Shown here one piece after another: positions 47,718 through 57,073 of a stretch of 64,000 nucleotides of DNA. The notes under the pieces were generated by a model. It saw only the letters and a list, made by a program, of their open reading frames with translations, had not been told where the DNA came from and ran no database searches. This DNA comes from Bordetella pertussis 18323 (GTDB taxonomy: Bacteria; Pseudomonadota; Gammaproteobacteria; Burkholderiales; Burkholderiaceae_B). Location of the stretch: assembly GCF_000306945.1 (NCBI RefSeq), contig NC_018518.1, positions 992,001-1,056,000 on the forward strand, in the 5' to 3' direction. The first letter of the stretch is position 1, and every line of letters starts with the position of its first letter. A program made the translations under genes and the position numbers.

Positions 47718-50006
47718 GCCGCGCCGGCCCGCCGGACGCCGCCCCCATGGCCGCCATGCCGGCCGGCAGCGCCGACCTGGCGCCGCCGGCCGCCGGGGTG
47801 CTGGCCGGCCTGGTGCTGCGCCCCCCGCGCGCCAGCTGGAACGGCGAACGCTATACCGGCCCGCGCGCCGCCCACGTCGACGACAGCGCCCTGCAAGGCT
47901 TGCCCGGCATCGTGCGCGTGCTCGTGGCGCGCGACTTCGTCGGCATCGTCGCCACCCGGCCGGAGCTGGCGCAGCAGGCCGCCGCGCGGCTGCCGGTACA
48001 GTGGCGCGCCACCCCGCCGGGCGCCGACGCCCATCCGCTGTGGCAACACGGCCCCGCCGATGCCGGCGCGCCGATGGCGCTCGAGCAGCGCTACCGCTGG
48101 CCGGCGGCGGACAGCCACGGCATGTCGACCTGGGCGCTGGCCTGGTGGCGCGAGGGCACGCTGACCGTGTGGACGGCGGCCGCCGCGCCGGCGCTGCGGC
48201 GCGAACTGGCCGCCTTGCTGGACCTGCCGCCGGATGCGGTGCGCGTGCTGGCCTATGGCGTCCCGCCCGGGCAGGCCGCCGACCTCGCGGCCCTCGACAC
48301 GGCCGCCGACGCGGCGCTGCTGTCGCGCGCGGTGGGCCAGCCGGTGCGCGTGGCCGGCAGTCCGATGGCATGGCCCGCGCCGGCCAGCGGCGCGATCCGG
48401 CTGGGTGCGGACTTCGACGCGCAAGGCGGCATTGCCGCGCTGCGCATCCGCCACGACGGCGCCGGCCTGGCCCGCCCCAGCCTGGCCCGCCTGCTGGCCG
48501 GCGGCGCGGGCGCCGCGCCCGCCGATGCCCCGCCCTACCGCTTTGGCGCCGTCCGGCTGGCCGCCGACAGCCAGGGCACCTTGCCGCCCGGCGCGGCCCG
48601 CCTGCCCGGGCAGCGCGCGGCCCAGGTGTTCGCGCTGGAGTCGTTTCTCGACGAGGCCGCGATCCGCGCCGGCGTCGATCCGGTCGAATACCGGCTGCGC
48701 CACCTGGACGACGCGCGCGGCGCGGCGCTGATCCGGCAAGTCGCGCAGCAGGCCGGCTGGCAGGCATCCGGGCGCGGCGGACGCGGCTTCGCCTATGCCA
48801 GCGTCATCGACGACAGCGTCGACCCGCCGCTGCGCAGCTGGTCGGCCTGGGTGGCCGACGTGTCGGTCGACCCCGACAGCGGCGGCGTCGCGCTAACCCG
48901 CGTGGTGGTCGGCCACGACCTCGAAGCGACGGCCGCGCCCGGCCAGGACGCGCCGCGCATCGAACAGCATCTGCGCGATACCGCGAGCCGCCTGCTCGGC
49001 CCGCCGGCCGTCTACGACGACTGGAGCGTCCCCGCCGCGCCGATCGCCGGCCAGCTGCCGACACCGGAGGTCGTGCGTCCGGCCAGCGCGCTGGCCACGC
49101 CGACCGCGCTGGCCTGGTCCGACACCGCATCGCTGCCTGCCGCGGCCGCGGTGGCCAATGCGATTTTCGACGCCACCGGCATCCGCCTGCGCGAGCCGCC
49201 CTTCAACGGCGCGCAGGCGCGCCGCGGCAATCGTGGCGCCTACGCCTGGCTGGGCGGCATTGCCGCCGCGGCGGCCGGGCTGGTGGTCGCCGCCTGGCCG
49301 TGGCGTCCGGCCATCGCGCCCGTCGCCGGGCCCGAACCCGGCCTGTATTCGGCCGCGGCGATCGAACGCGGCCGGCTGGTGGCCGCCGCCGGCGACTGCG
49401 TGGTGTGCCACACCGCGCCGGGCGGCGCGCCCAATGCCGGCGGGCTGGCGCTGGACACCCCGTTCGGCGCCATCTACACCACCAACATCACGCCCGACGT
49501 CGCGACCGGCATCGGGCAATGGTCGTATGCGGCGTTCGAGCGCGCCATGCGCCAAGGATGCGGACGTGCGCGCCATGGCGCACTACCTGTCGTCGCTGAG
49601 CCCGGCCGCCGACAGCGCCGGCGTCGAAGCCGCGGTGCAGGCACTGGAGCGCGCCAGCGAACCCGGCGCGCGCCTGCTACCGCCGAACGGCGAGCGCCTG
49701 TTCCAGGGCGCGTGCGCCGTCTGCCACGAAACGCGCCATACCGCGCCGCAATTCGGCGTGCGGCCGTCGCTGGCGCTCAACACCAATCTGCACAGCGCGC
49801 GCCCCGACAACCTGATCCAGGTCATCCTGCACGGCATCGTCGAGCCCGCCAACGGCCAGCTGGGCTACATGCCCGCCTTCGGCGACAGCCTGGACGCCGG
49901 ACAGATCGCCGAACTGGTGCAATACATGCGCGCCCGCTTCGCGCCGGGCGAGCCCGCCTGGCAGGACGTCGCGCAACGGGTGCGGGAGCTGTCGCGGCAG
50001 GAATGA
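47714..50006 (+). pseudogene. nicB: NicB, nicotinate hydroxylase large subunit with cytochrome c domains, internally deleted
   Basis: Large subunit of nicotinate hydroxylase: a molybdopterin region (about 1-480) followed by a c-type cytochrome tail. The first heme site DCVVCH is at about 558, in the frame running to about 49557. The sequence then jumps from AFERAMRQG straight to DADVRAMAHYLSS in a different frame. The last domain carries GACAVCH and ends ELSRQE at TGA 50006. The jump omits the end of the first cytochrome domain and probably a whole middle domain, since the known P. putida NicB has three heme domains and about 1187 aa. Deletion plus frameshift at about 49549-49558 should abolish electron transfer. 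Confidence 0.82.
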
Positions 50007-50015
50007 ACAGAGCCG

Positions 50016-50147
50016 CCGGCAACAGGTGCCTGTCCCAACCGGGACAGATACCGTCCTGGCGGTCAAGCGTCGATGGTGTACGGCACTGTGCCTGTCCCGG
50101 CGGGGGACAGGCACACCCTGTATGTCGGGACAGGCGCCTGTTGCCGG
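50016..50147. repeat. GTGCCTGTCCC/GGGACAGGC repeat cluster (locus 3), large inverted repeat
   Basis: CCGGCAACAGGTGCCTGTCCC-type arms (50016-50036 and 50127-50147) are 20/21 complementary. Between them lie GGGACAGATACCGTC with GGCGGTCAAGCGT, and a second hairpin CTGTGCCTGTCCC...GGGGACAGGCACA. It fills the gap between the convergent ends of nicB and the Liv-type ATPase gene, so it may act as a bidirectional terminator. Confidence 0.8.
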
Positions 50148-50160
50148 CGCCAGGCAGCGC

Positions 50161-50931
50161 TCACACCGTCAGGTAGGCGCGGCGCACTTCCTCGTTGTCG
50201 GCCAGTTCGGCCATCGACCCGCTGTAGCGGATCTGGCCCTTCTCCAGCACATAGACGCGATCGGAAACCAGTTCGGCGAAATGCACGTTCTGCTCCGACA
50301 GCAGGATGCTGGCGCCCTGCGCCTTCAGCGCCAGGATCATGCCGGCCATCTGCTCGACGATGACGGGCGCCACCCCCTCGGAGGGCTCGTCCAGCAACAC
50401 CAGGAAAGGGTTGCCCATCAGCGTGCGGGCCACCGTCAGCATCTGCTGCTCGCCGCCGCTCATCTGCCCGCCCGGGCGGTCCTGCATGGCGCCCAGGTTG
50501 GGAAACAGCTCATACAGCGCGCCCGGCTGCCAGTTCGGCGCGGCGCTGCCGTCCGGCCAGCGCCGCGCCGGCTGGCGGCCCACCTCCAGGTTCTCGGTGA
50601 CCGTGAGGTCGGTGAACACGCGCCGGTCCTCGGGCACGAAACCCAGGCCCAGCCGCGCGATCTCGAACGGCTGCAGGCCGGCGATATCGCGGCCCATGAA
50701 CTCCACCGCGCCGCGCCGCTTGGCCAGCAGGCCCATGACGGCCTTGAACGTGGTGGACTTGCCCGCGCCGTTGCGCCCCATCAGCGCCACCACTTCGCCG
50801 CGCCGCACCTCCAGGTCCACGTCGAACAGGATATGGGCGGCGCCATACCAGGCATTCAGCCCCGCCACGCGCAGCAGCGCGGGCGCCTGCGTGGCGGCGG
50901 CGGCGCGGGTAGGCTCGGCGACTGTGCTCAT
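50161..50931 (-). CDS. livF: Branched-chain amino acid-type ABC transporter ATPase (LivF)
   Basis: 256-aa ATPase of HAAT-family importer. Walker A GRNGAGKST, signature MSGGEQQML, Walker B FLVLLDEPSEG, and H-loop LLSEQNVHFA are all present. It overlaps the livG-type gene upstream by ATGA. Last gene of the four-gene transporter operon on this strand; genes of this type carry substrates from amino acids to aromatic acids. Confidence 0.93.
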   Translation of the reverse strand: MSTVAEPTRAAAATQAPALLRVAGLNAWYGAAHILFDVDLEVRRGEVVALMGRNGAGKSTTFKAVMGLLAKRRGAVEFMGRDIAGLQPFEIARLGLGFVPEDRRVFTDLTVTENLEVGRQPARRWPDGSAAPNWQPGALYELFPNLGAMQDRPGGQMSGGEQQMLTVARTLMGNPFLVLLDEPSEGVAPVIVEQMAGMILALKAQGASILLSEQNVHFAELVSDRVYVLEKGQIRYSGSMAELADNEEVRRAYLTV

Positions 50932-51704
50932 GCTACGGCTCCGGCGGAATGTTTCTCGAAGGTCTTGCCGGTGCCGAAATACACTTCCTGCACCTTGGGA
51001 TGGTTGCGGATCTCCTGCGCGCCCCCCTCGGCGATGAGGCGGTCGCGCGCCAGCACGATCATGCGGTCCGCGTACGCGAACACCACGTCCATGCTGTGCT
51101 CGGTGAACAGCACCGCCATGCCCCGATCGACCACCAGCCGCTTGGTCAGGGCCATCAGCGCATTGCGCTCCTGCGGCGCCATGCCGGCGGTGGGCTCGTC
51201 CATCAGCAGCAGCTTGGGATCGTTGGCCAGCCCCATGGCCAGCTCGACCCGCTTGACGTCGCCATAGGCCAGCTCGCTGCAGGGCCGTTCGGCCTGGTCG
51301 CGCATGCCCACCTGTTCGAGCAGCGCCAGCGCCGGCTCGCGGTACTGGCGCGCCGCCAGCGAACCGAACGAAAAGATGCGGCGATGGTGCGACAGCAGCG
51401 CCATCTGCACGTTCTCGACCACCGTCAGCGACGCGAAGGTCGCCGCGATCTGGAAGGTGCGGCCCACGCCCAGGCGCCAGATGTCGCGCGGCCGCATGCC
51501 CACCAGTTCGTGGCCGTCCAGCCTGACCGAGCCCGTGGTGGCCGGCAGCTGCCCGCCCACCATGTTGAAGGTGGTGGACTTGCCCGCGCCGTTGGGGCCG
51601 ATCAATGCCAGCAGCTCGCCGGCCGCCAGATCGAAGCTGATGTCATCGACGGCCCGCACGCCGCCGAACGCCTTGCTGAGATTCCTGACCTGCAACAGAC
51701 TCAT
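50928..51704 (-). CDS. livG: Branched-chain amino acid-type ABC transporter ATPase (LivG)
   Basis: 258-aa ATPase with Walker A IGPNGAGKST, signature LAYGDVKRVELA, Walker B LLLMDEPTAGM and H-loop LFTEHSMDVVF. It overlaps the fused permease by ATGA (51701-51704) and livF at its other end, indicating tight coupling. The pair LivG/LivF forms the ATPase heterodimer. Confidence 0.93.
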   Translation of the reverse strand: MSLLQVRNLSKAFGGVRAVDDISFDLAAGELLALIGPNGAGKSTTFNMVGGQLPATTGSVRLDGHELVGMRPRDIWRLGVGRTFQIAATFASLTVVENVQMALLSHHRRIFSFGSLAARQYREPALALLEQVGMRDQAERPCSELAYGDVKRVELAMGLANDPKLLLMDEPTAGMAPQERNALMALTKRLVVDRGMAVLFTEHSMDVVFAYADRMIVLARDRLIAEGGAQEIRNHPKVQEVYFGTGKTFEKHSAGAVA

Positions 51705-53650
51705 GCCTGCTTCTCCCGCGGTCCGCCGATGAAGGCGCCGCCCTTGCGCGGCGGCCGGTCCTTGCCGGCGCGCGCGCTCCACCATTGCCCCGCCTGCCGG
51801 CAGAATCCCGCGATCCCTTGCGGGAACACCAGCACCAGCAGGAGGATGACGCCGCCGAACAGCGCGCGCCAGTACTCGGTGGCGCGCATGATGTAATCCT
51901 GCAGCACGTTGAACGCCGTCGCGCCCACCATCGGGCCGATCAGGGTCTGGATGCCGCCCAGCAGCACCATCACCAGGCCGTCCACCGATTTGCTGACCGC
52001 CATGGTGTCGGGCGAAATGCTGCCCTTGGAAAACGCATACAGCGCTCCGGCCAGCCCGCCGAACGCGCCGGCCACCACGAAAGCCGCCCACTGCACCCGC
52101 TTGACGTCGATGCCGATGGCGTCGGCGCGCAGGCTGGAATCGCGCCCGGCGCGCATTGCGTAGCCGAATGGCGAGAACAGCACGCGCCGCAGGCCCAGCA
52201 CGGCGGCCGCGACCACCGCCAGCGCCAGATAGTAGTAGGCGGTGCCGGACAGCCACTCGGCCGGCCAGACGCCGATCATGCCGTTGGAGCCGCCGGTGAA
52301 GTCGTCCCACTGGAACACCACCGACCAGACGATCTGCGAGAACGCCAGGGTCAGCATGGCCAGATAGACGCCCGACAGGCGCACGCAGAACCAGCCGAAG
52401 ACCAGCGCGCCCAGCGCGGCCACCAGCGGCGCGAAGGCCAGCGCGGCCTCCATGGGCAGCGAGGCGGCCTTCAGCAGCAAGGCCGCGCCGTACGCGCCCA
52501 GCCCGAAGTACGCCGCGTGGCCGAACGAATGCATGCCGCCCGGCCCCATCATGAAATGCAGGCTAACGGCGAACAGCACGGCGATCAGGATGTCCTGCGT
52601 CAGCACCACCGCGTACGGAAGCCACTGCGCCAGCAGCGGCAGCACCGCCAGGGAGGCCAGCAGGACGCCCCACAGGATGCGCAGGCGCGGCGCGGCCGGC
52701 CGCAGCGGCGCCTCGATGGGCGCCGAGTTGCGGCTGGCGCCCTGCGGGCGTCCGAACAGGCCCCAGGGGCGGAACACCAGCACCAGCGCCATGAAGGCGA
52801 ACTCCACCACCAGCGTCAGCTTGGAAAACGAAATGCTCAAGCCCAGCAGGGTCACGGTGCCCAGGCCGATGCACAGCGCCTTGATCTCGGCGATGATGAG
52901 CGCGGCCACATAGGCCCCCGGAATCGATCCCATGCCGCCCACCACCACGATGACGAACGCATCGCCGATGGTGCGCAGGTCCAGGCTCAGGCTGGCCGGC
53001 TCGCGCGGCAGCTGCAGCGCGCCGCCCAGCCCGGCCAGCATGGCGCCCAGCGCGAACACGCCGGTGAACAGCCAGGCCTGGTTCACGCCCAGCGCGCCGA
53101 GCATCTCGCGGTCCTGCGTGGCCGCGCGCACCAGGGTGCCCCAGCGCGTGCGCGTCAGCAGCAGCCAGAGCAGCCCCAGCACCACCGGCCCGACCACGAT
53201 CAGCACCAGGTTGTAGACCGGATACCGGCGGCCCAGCAGGTCGATCGCGCCGGTCAGGCCCGGCGCGCGCCGCCCCAGCAGATCCTCGGCGCCCCAGATC
53301 CACAGCGCGGCGTCGTTGATGACCAGCACCAGGGCGAAGGTCGCCAGCAACTGGAACAGCTCCGGCGCGCGATAGATGCGGCGCAACAGCACGACCTCGA
53401 TCGCCGCGCCCACCACGCCGACGGCCAACGACGCGGCCACCAGGCCGAACCAGAAGCCCAGCGCGGTGCCGCCCACGCGCTCGACGATCGAATACGCCAC
53501 GTACACGCCCAGCATGTAGAGCGAGCCGTGCGCGAAATTGACGATGCGCGTCACGCCGAAAATCAGCGAAAGCCCCGCCGCCACCAGGAACAGCGACGAT
53601 GCCTCGGCCAGCCCGTTGAGCAGCTGGGCCAGAAAACCTGTCAGATCCAT
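51701..53650 (-). CDS. livHM: Fused LivH-LivM ABC transporter permease
   Basis: 649-aa permease combining LivH (about 1-290: LSLIFGVTRIVNFAHGSLYMLG, and AQDREM-type EAA region ATQDREMLGALGVN) and LivM (about 310-640: FMMGPGGMHSFGHAAYFGLGAYGAA, then MRAGRDSSLRADAIGID). The two parts are normally separate genes; here they are one frame with no internal stop. Translocates the substrate bound by the periplasmic protein upstream (53742-54950). Overlaps livG by ATGA. Confidence 0.92.
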   Translation of the reverse strand: MDLTGFLAQLLNGLAEASSLFLVAAGLSLIFGVTRIVNFAHGSLYMLGVYVAYSIVERVGGTALGFWFGLVAASLAVGVVGAAIEVVLLRRIYRAPELFQLLATFALVLVINDAALWIWGAEDLLGRRAPGLTGAIDLLGRRYPVYNLVLIVVGPVVLGLLWLLLTRTRWGTLVRAATQDREMLGALGVNQAWLFTGVFALGAMLAGLGGALQLPREPASLSLDLRTIGDAFVIVVVGGMGSIPGAYVAALIIAEIKALCIGLGTVTLLGLSISFSKLTLVVEFAFMALVLVFRPWGLFGRPQGASRNSAPIEAPLRPAAPRLRILWGVLLASLAVLPLLAQWLPYAVVLTQDILIAVLFAVSLHFMMGPGGMHSFGHAAYFGLGAYGAALLLKAASLPMEAALAFAPLVAALGALVFGWFCVRLSGVYLAMLTLAFSQIVWSVVFQWDDFTGGSNGMIGVWPAEWLSGTAYYYLALAVVAAAVLGLRRVLFSPFGYAMRAGRDSSLRADAIGIDVKRVQWAAFVVAGAFGGLAGALYAFSKGSISPDTMAVSKSVDGLVMVLLGGIQTLIGPMVGATAFNVLQDYIMRATEYWRALFGGVILLLVLVFPQGIAGFCRQAGQWWSARAGKDRPPRKGGAFIGGPREKQA

Positions 53651-53741
53651 AACCGCGATACCTCTAGGAAATCACGCATCGTCGCGACGATGCATCCCGC
53701 CCGCGACGGCGCGCCCGCGACACGGACGCGCCGCGCGTGGA

Positions 53742-54950
53742 TCAATCGGCCTTGCGCAACTTGCGCACTTCCTCGTCCGAAGGCTGGGCGGCGGCGCCGT
53801 CGACATAGCGGAAATCGACCATCACGCCCTTGCCGTCCTTGGACGCCAGCTTGCCCACGTAGGCCCCCATGGTGGACTGGTTGTCCAGCGTGCGGTATTC
53901 GATCGGACCGAACGGGATGGTCAGCTTCAGGCCCGCGAACGCCTTGATCATGGACTCGGTGTCGGTCTTGCCGCCGGCGCGCTTGATGCCCTCGGCCAGC
54001 GATTTGATGGCGCTGTAGCCCACCACCGAACCCAGGCGCGGATAGTCCTTGAACTTGGCCTGGTAGGCCTTCAGGAAGGCCTGGTGCTCGGGGGTTTCGA
54101 TGAACTGCCACGGATAGCCGGTGACGATCCAGCCGGCCGGCGTCTCGTCGCGGAAGGTATCGAGGTACTCCGGCTCGCCGGTCAGCACGCTGACCACCGG
54201 CCGGTCCTTGAACAGGCCGCGCGTGGTGCCCTCGCGCACGAACTTGGTCACGTCGGCGGCGAACAGCACGTTGAAGATCGCGTCGGGCTTGGAGTCGGCC
54301 AGCGCCTGCACCACGCTGCCGGCATCGACCTTGCCCAGCGGCGCGGCCTGTTCCGAGACGAATTCGATGTCGGGCTGGCCGGCCTTCATCAGGGTCTTGA
54401 AGGTGGCCACGGCCGATTGACCGTATTCGTAGTTCGGATAGACGATGGCCCAGCGCTTTTTCTTCAGCTTCAGCGCCTCGGGCACCAGCATGGCCACCTG
54501 CATGTAGGTCGAGGTGCGCAGGCGGTAGGTATAGCGGTTGCCGTCCTGCCAGACGATCTTGTCGGTCAGCGGCTCGCTGGCCAGGAAGAACACCTTCTTC
54601 TGCTTGGCGAAGTCGGTCAGCGCCAGGCCGATGTGCGACAGGAACGAGCCGGTCAGCATGTCCACGCGCTCGCGCGAGATCAGTTCCTCGGCGGCGCGCA
54701 CCGCCTCGCCCGGGTTGGCGTTGTCATCGCGGATCACCAGCTCCAGCTTCTTGCCAGCGATGCCGCCCGCGTCGTTGACCTCGTCCAGCGCCAGCTGCAT
54801 GCCCTTCTTGTAGGGTTCGAGAAACGCGGGCTGCGACTTGTAGCTGTTGATCTCGCCGATCTTGATGGTGTCCTGTGCCCAGGCCGATGCGCCCAGCAGC
54901 GTCAGGCAGGTTGCGCCCAGCAATCGGGCGTAGCGGTTGCGACCGTTCAT
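53742..54950 (-). CDS. livK: Branched-chain amino acid-type ABC transporter substrate-binding protein
   Basis: 402-aa periplasmic binding protein (HAAT/LivJK type). A signal peptide ends ASAWAQ (about residue 25) and the mature start DTIKIGEINSYKSQPAF is typical. The ligand is unknown. First gene of the transporter operon. It is now preceded by IS481 copy 3 (right end 46 bp upstream), and the reconstructed ancestral upstream region holds an operator-like element also found at nicE and nicC, suggesting a nicotinate-related substrate; this is inference. Confidence 0.88.
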   Translation of the reverse strand: MNGRNRYARLLGATCLTLLGASAWAQDTIKIGEINSYKSQPAFLEPYKKGMQLALDEVNDAGGIAGKKLELVIRDDNANPGEAVRAAEELISRERVDMLTGSFLSHIGLALTDFAKQKKVFFLASEPLTDKIVWQDGNRYTYRLRTSTYMQVAMLVPEALKLKKKRWAIVYPNYEYGQSAVATFKTLMKAGQPDIEFVSEQAAPLGKVDAGSVVQALADSKPDAIFNVLFAADVTKFVREGTTRGLFKDRPVVSVLTGEPEYLDTFRDETPAGWIVTGYPWQFIETPEHQAFLKAYQAKFKDYPRLGSVVGYSAIKSLAEGIKRAGGKTDTESMIKAFAGLKLTIPFGPIEYRTLDNQSTMGAYVGKLASKDGKGVMVDFRYVDGAAAQPSDEEVRKLRKAD

Positions 54951-54996
54951 GATTTTCCCCTTGAGTTGACGACGGTATCACTGCGTGTGGACGCGG

Positions 54997-55947
54997 CTAG
55001 CTGTGAACTGTCAATAGGTTGTATTTGTCCAGGTTGAGTCTGGAGATGGGTACAGCGCGCCCGATGCCTTGGTGGGGTCGATGCCAGTTGTAGTGGTGTA
55101 GCCAGGATTTCATGGCATCGGCTCGGTGTTGGGAGTTCTGGTAGGTGTGAGCGTAAGCCCACTCACGCAAGGCCGACTGGATGAAGCGTTCGGCCTTGCC
55201 ATTGGTCTGTGGGCGGTAAGGTCGGGTAAAGCGGTGCTTGATGCCCAGCTCATGGCACAGCGCGGCGAAGGCGCGGCTGCGAAAGGCCGAGCCATTGTCG
55301 GTGAGCAAGCGCTGGATGGTCACGCCCAGGCGCTGGTAGTAGGCCACTGCGTCCTTGAGGAACTGGACGGCGCTGGGGAAGCGCTCGTCGGGGTGGATGT
55401 CGGTGAAGGCCACGCGGGCGTGGTCATCGATGGCCACGAAGACGAAGTCCCAGCCGGCCCCCTCAACGGTATCGCGTCGGTTGCCCGTGACCCGGTGGCC
55501 AGGGCGCTGGATACGTCCCAGCTTCTTGATGTCGATGTGCAGCAGATCGCCGGGGGCCTGATGCTCGTAGCGCACCACCGGCTCGGCCGGCTCCAGGTCG
55601 GCCAGGTGCGACAGACCGGCGCGGGCCAGGACGCGGCTGACGGTGCTGGCTGACACGCCCAGCGCCTGAGCGATGCGCGCTTGGGTCAGCCGCTTGCGGC
55701 GCAGCTCCACGATAGCCAGCGCCTTGGCCGGCGCAATCGCTCGGGGCGAGACCGTCGGGCGCGAGGACGCATCGGCCAAGCCCGCCTGGCCCTGAGCCAG
55801 GAAGCGGCCCAGCCATTTGCGCACAGTCGGCGCGGTGACCCCATAGGCGCGGGCCGCTTCAGGCACACAAACTTGATGGGCGATCAATTGCTGGACCATT
55901 TCGAGTCGACGTAGGAAGGTCAATCGGGCATGCTTATGGGTGTTCAT
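54997..55947 (-). CDS. IS481 transposase (stop codon supplied by target site)
   Basis: 316-codon transposase matching copy 2, with intact catalytic D, D, E and ending NLDKYNLLTVHS. The stop TAG (54999-54997) lies in the flanking CTAG. A few substitutions (D/E to K near the end; W/H in the HTH-distal part) distinguish the copies. Confidence 0.95.
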   Translation of the reverse strand: MNTHKHARLTFLRRLEMVQQLIAHQVCVPEAARAYGVTAPTVRKWLGRFLAQGQAGLADASSRPTVSPRAIAPAKALAIVELRRKRLTQARIAQALGVSASTVSRVLARAGLSHLADLEPAEPVVRYEHQAPGDLLHIDIKKLGRIQRPGHRVTGNRRDTVEGAGWDFVFVAIDDHARVAFTDIHPDERFPSAVQFLKDAVAYYQRLGVTIQRLLTDNGSAFRSRAFAALCHELGIKHRFTRPYRPQTNGKAERFIQSALREWAYAHTYQNSQHRADAMKSWLHHYNWHRPHQGIGRAVPISRLNLDKYNLLTVHS

Positions 55948-56044
55948 CCGGCCGGGCTCCTTGAGTGAACTGGGGGGGTGGCGATTTCCAGTTTCTCAAA
56001 TCCGGTTCGGATGAACCATGCATACAACCTATTGAATCTTCACA
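55002..56044 (-). mobile_element. IS481 copy 3
   Basis: 1043-bp element in minus orientation with standard IS481 ends. Flanks are GCTAGC (54996-55001) and ACTAGC (56045-56050). The left flank equals the left flank of copy 1, and the two copies are inverted with respect to each other. Confidence 0.95.
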
Positions 56045-56045
56045 A

Positions 56046-56516
56046 CTAGCCCAGCTGTTCGCCGATGGAGGTCACGACCACGTGTTCGAGGGCGGTCTGC
56101 GGCAGCGCCTGTTGCAGAGTGGCGGCGAAGTTGTCGGCCACCACGATGGCGCGCGCGCCGGAGTCGGCCAGCTGGTGCGCCAGTTCGCGCGGCGTGTAGA
56201 GCGGATTGCAGCTGACCACCGTGCAGCCGGCGCGCCAGGCGCCGAACAGGCAGATGGGGTATTGCAGCAGGTTGGGCATCATCAGCGCGACCCGCTCGCC
56301 CCTGCCCAGGCCGCGCGCCTGCAGCCAGGCGGCGAAGGCGCGCGAGCGGCGGTCCAGTCCGGCGTAGCTCAGCGCGCGGCCCAGGCTGATATAGGCGGTC
56401 TTGCCGGCAAAGGTCCGGCAGCTGTCTTCGATCACCTCGGCCAGCGAGGCATGCGCGCCGCTGTCGATCTCGGGCGCCACGCCCGTCGGATAGCTGGCCA
56501 GCCAGATTTTTTCCAT
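56046..56516 (-). pseudogene. fadD: fadD, 5' part (long-chain acyl-CoA synthetase N-terminal 156 codons)
   Basis: The N-terminal 156 codons of FadD: MEKIWLASYPTGVAPEID, then the segment ALMMPNLLQYPICLFGAWRAG and NPLYTPRELAHQL, typical of the family's first subdomain. It ends at IS481 copy 3, at TAG inside the CTAG flank, after VTSIGEQLG. The ATP/AMP-binding motifs are absent here and lie in 30000-31202. Native promoter and start remain, but the product would be inactive. It is the first gene upstream-adjacent to the thioesterase/thiolase/FadB cluster. Confidence 0.9.
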
Positions 56517-56524
56517 GGGCGGTC

Positions 56525-57073
56525 CTAGTTGCCGGGCGGGGCCGGTTCGAGCGGCGTGCGCGCCGGCGCGCCGGCCTGCGTCTTGCGCTTGTAGAAGGCC
56601 TTGTCGGCGATATAGACCGTGCGCTCCACCACCGCGTAGACCTCGCCATGGCGGTCGCTCAGCGCCACGCTATAGGTGCGCGTGGTTTCGTGATCGCGCG
56701 CCAGCTCGGCGCGAATCGCGGCGATTTCATCGCGGCCGATGCGGAAATCCGCATACAGCGTGGCGTAGGCCGGCTTGCGGTAGCGGATGGTGGCGGCCTT
56801 GTCCCAGACGATGACGCCGGGCCCCAGCGCCATCATCAGCATGGTGGGGTGCGCGCCGTCGGTCACCGAGAACAGCGATCCGCCATACATCGAGCCGACG
56901 ATGTTGCGGGTGCGCCGGCCCAGCGGCAGCCTGATGCGGATGTGCAGGAAGTCGGCCGCGATCTCCACCACCCGCCCGCCGGTGGCGCGGAAGGCGGGGT
57001 GCAGGTTGAACCCCACGCGCAACAGGCGCGCCCGCCAGCGCGGCGGCACGCGTTCGATCCACTGCAGCTTCAC
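56525..57073 (-). CDS. Hotdog-fold DUF4442 thioesterase-like protein
   Basis: 182-aa PaaI-like hotdog protein (DUF4442). The conserved run NIVGSMYGGSLFSVTDGAHP (about 62-82, shown in part) and later VVERTVYIADK support the assignment. It probably hydrolyses acyl-CoAs or acts as an accessory protein of fatty-acid oxidation. It starts with GTG 57073 overlapping the thiolase stop (GTGA), so is translationally coupled to it, and is followed by the fadD remnant. Confidence 0.8.
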   Translation of the reverse strand: MKLQWIERVPPRWRARLLRVGFNLHPAFRATGGRVVEIAADFLHIRIRLPLGRRTRNIVGSMYGGSLFSVTDGAHPTMLMMALGPGVIVWDKAATIRYRKPAYATLYADFRIGRDEIAAIRAELARDHETTRTYSVALSDRHGEVYAVVERTVYIADKAFYKRKTQAGAPARTPLEPAPPGN

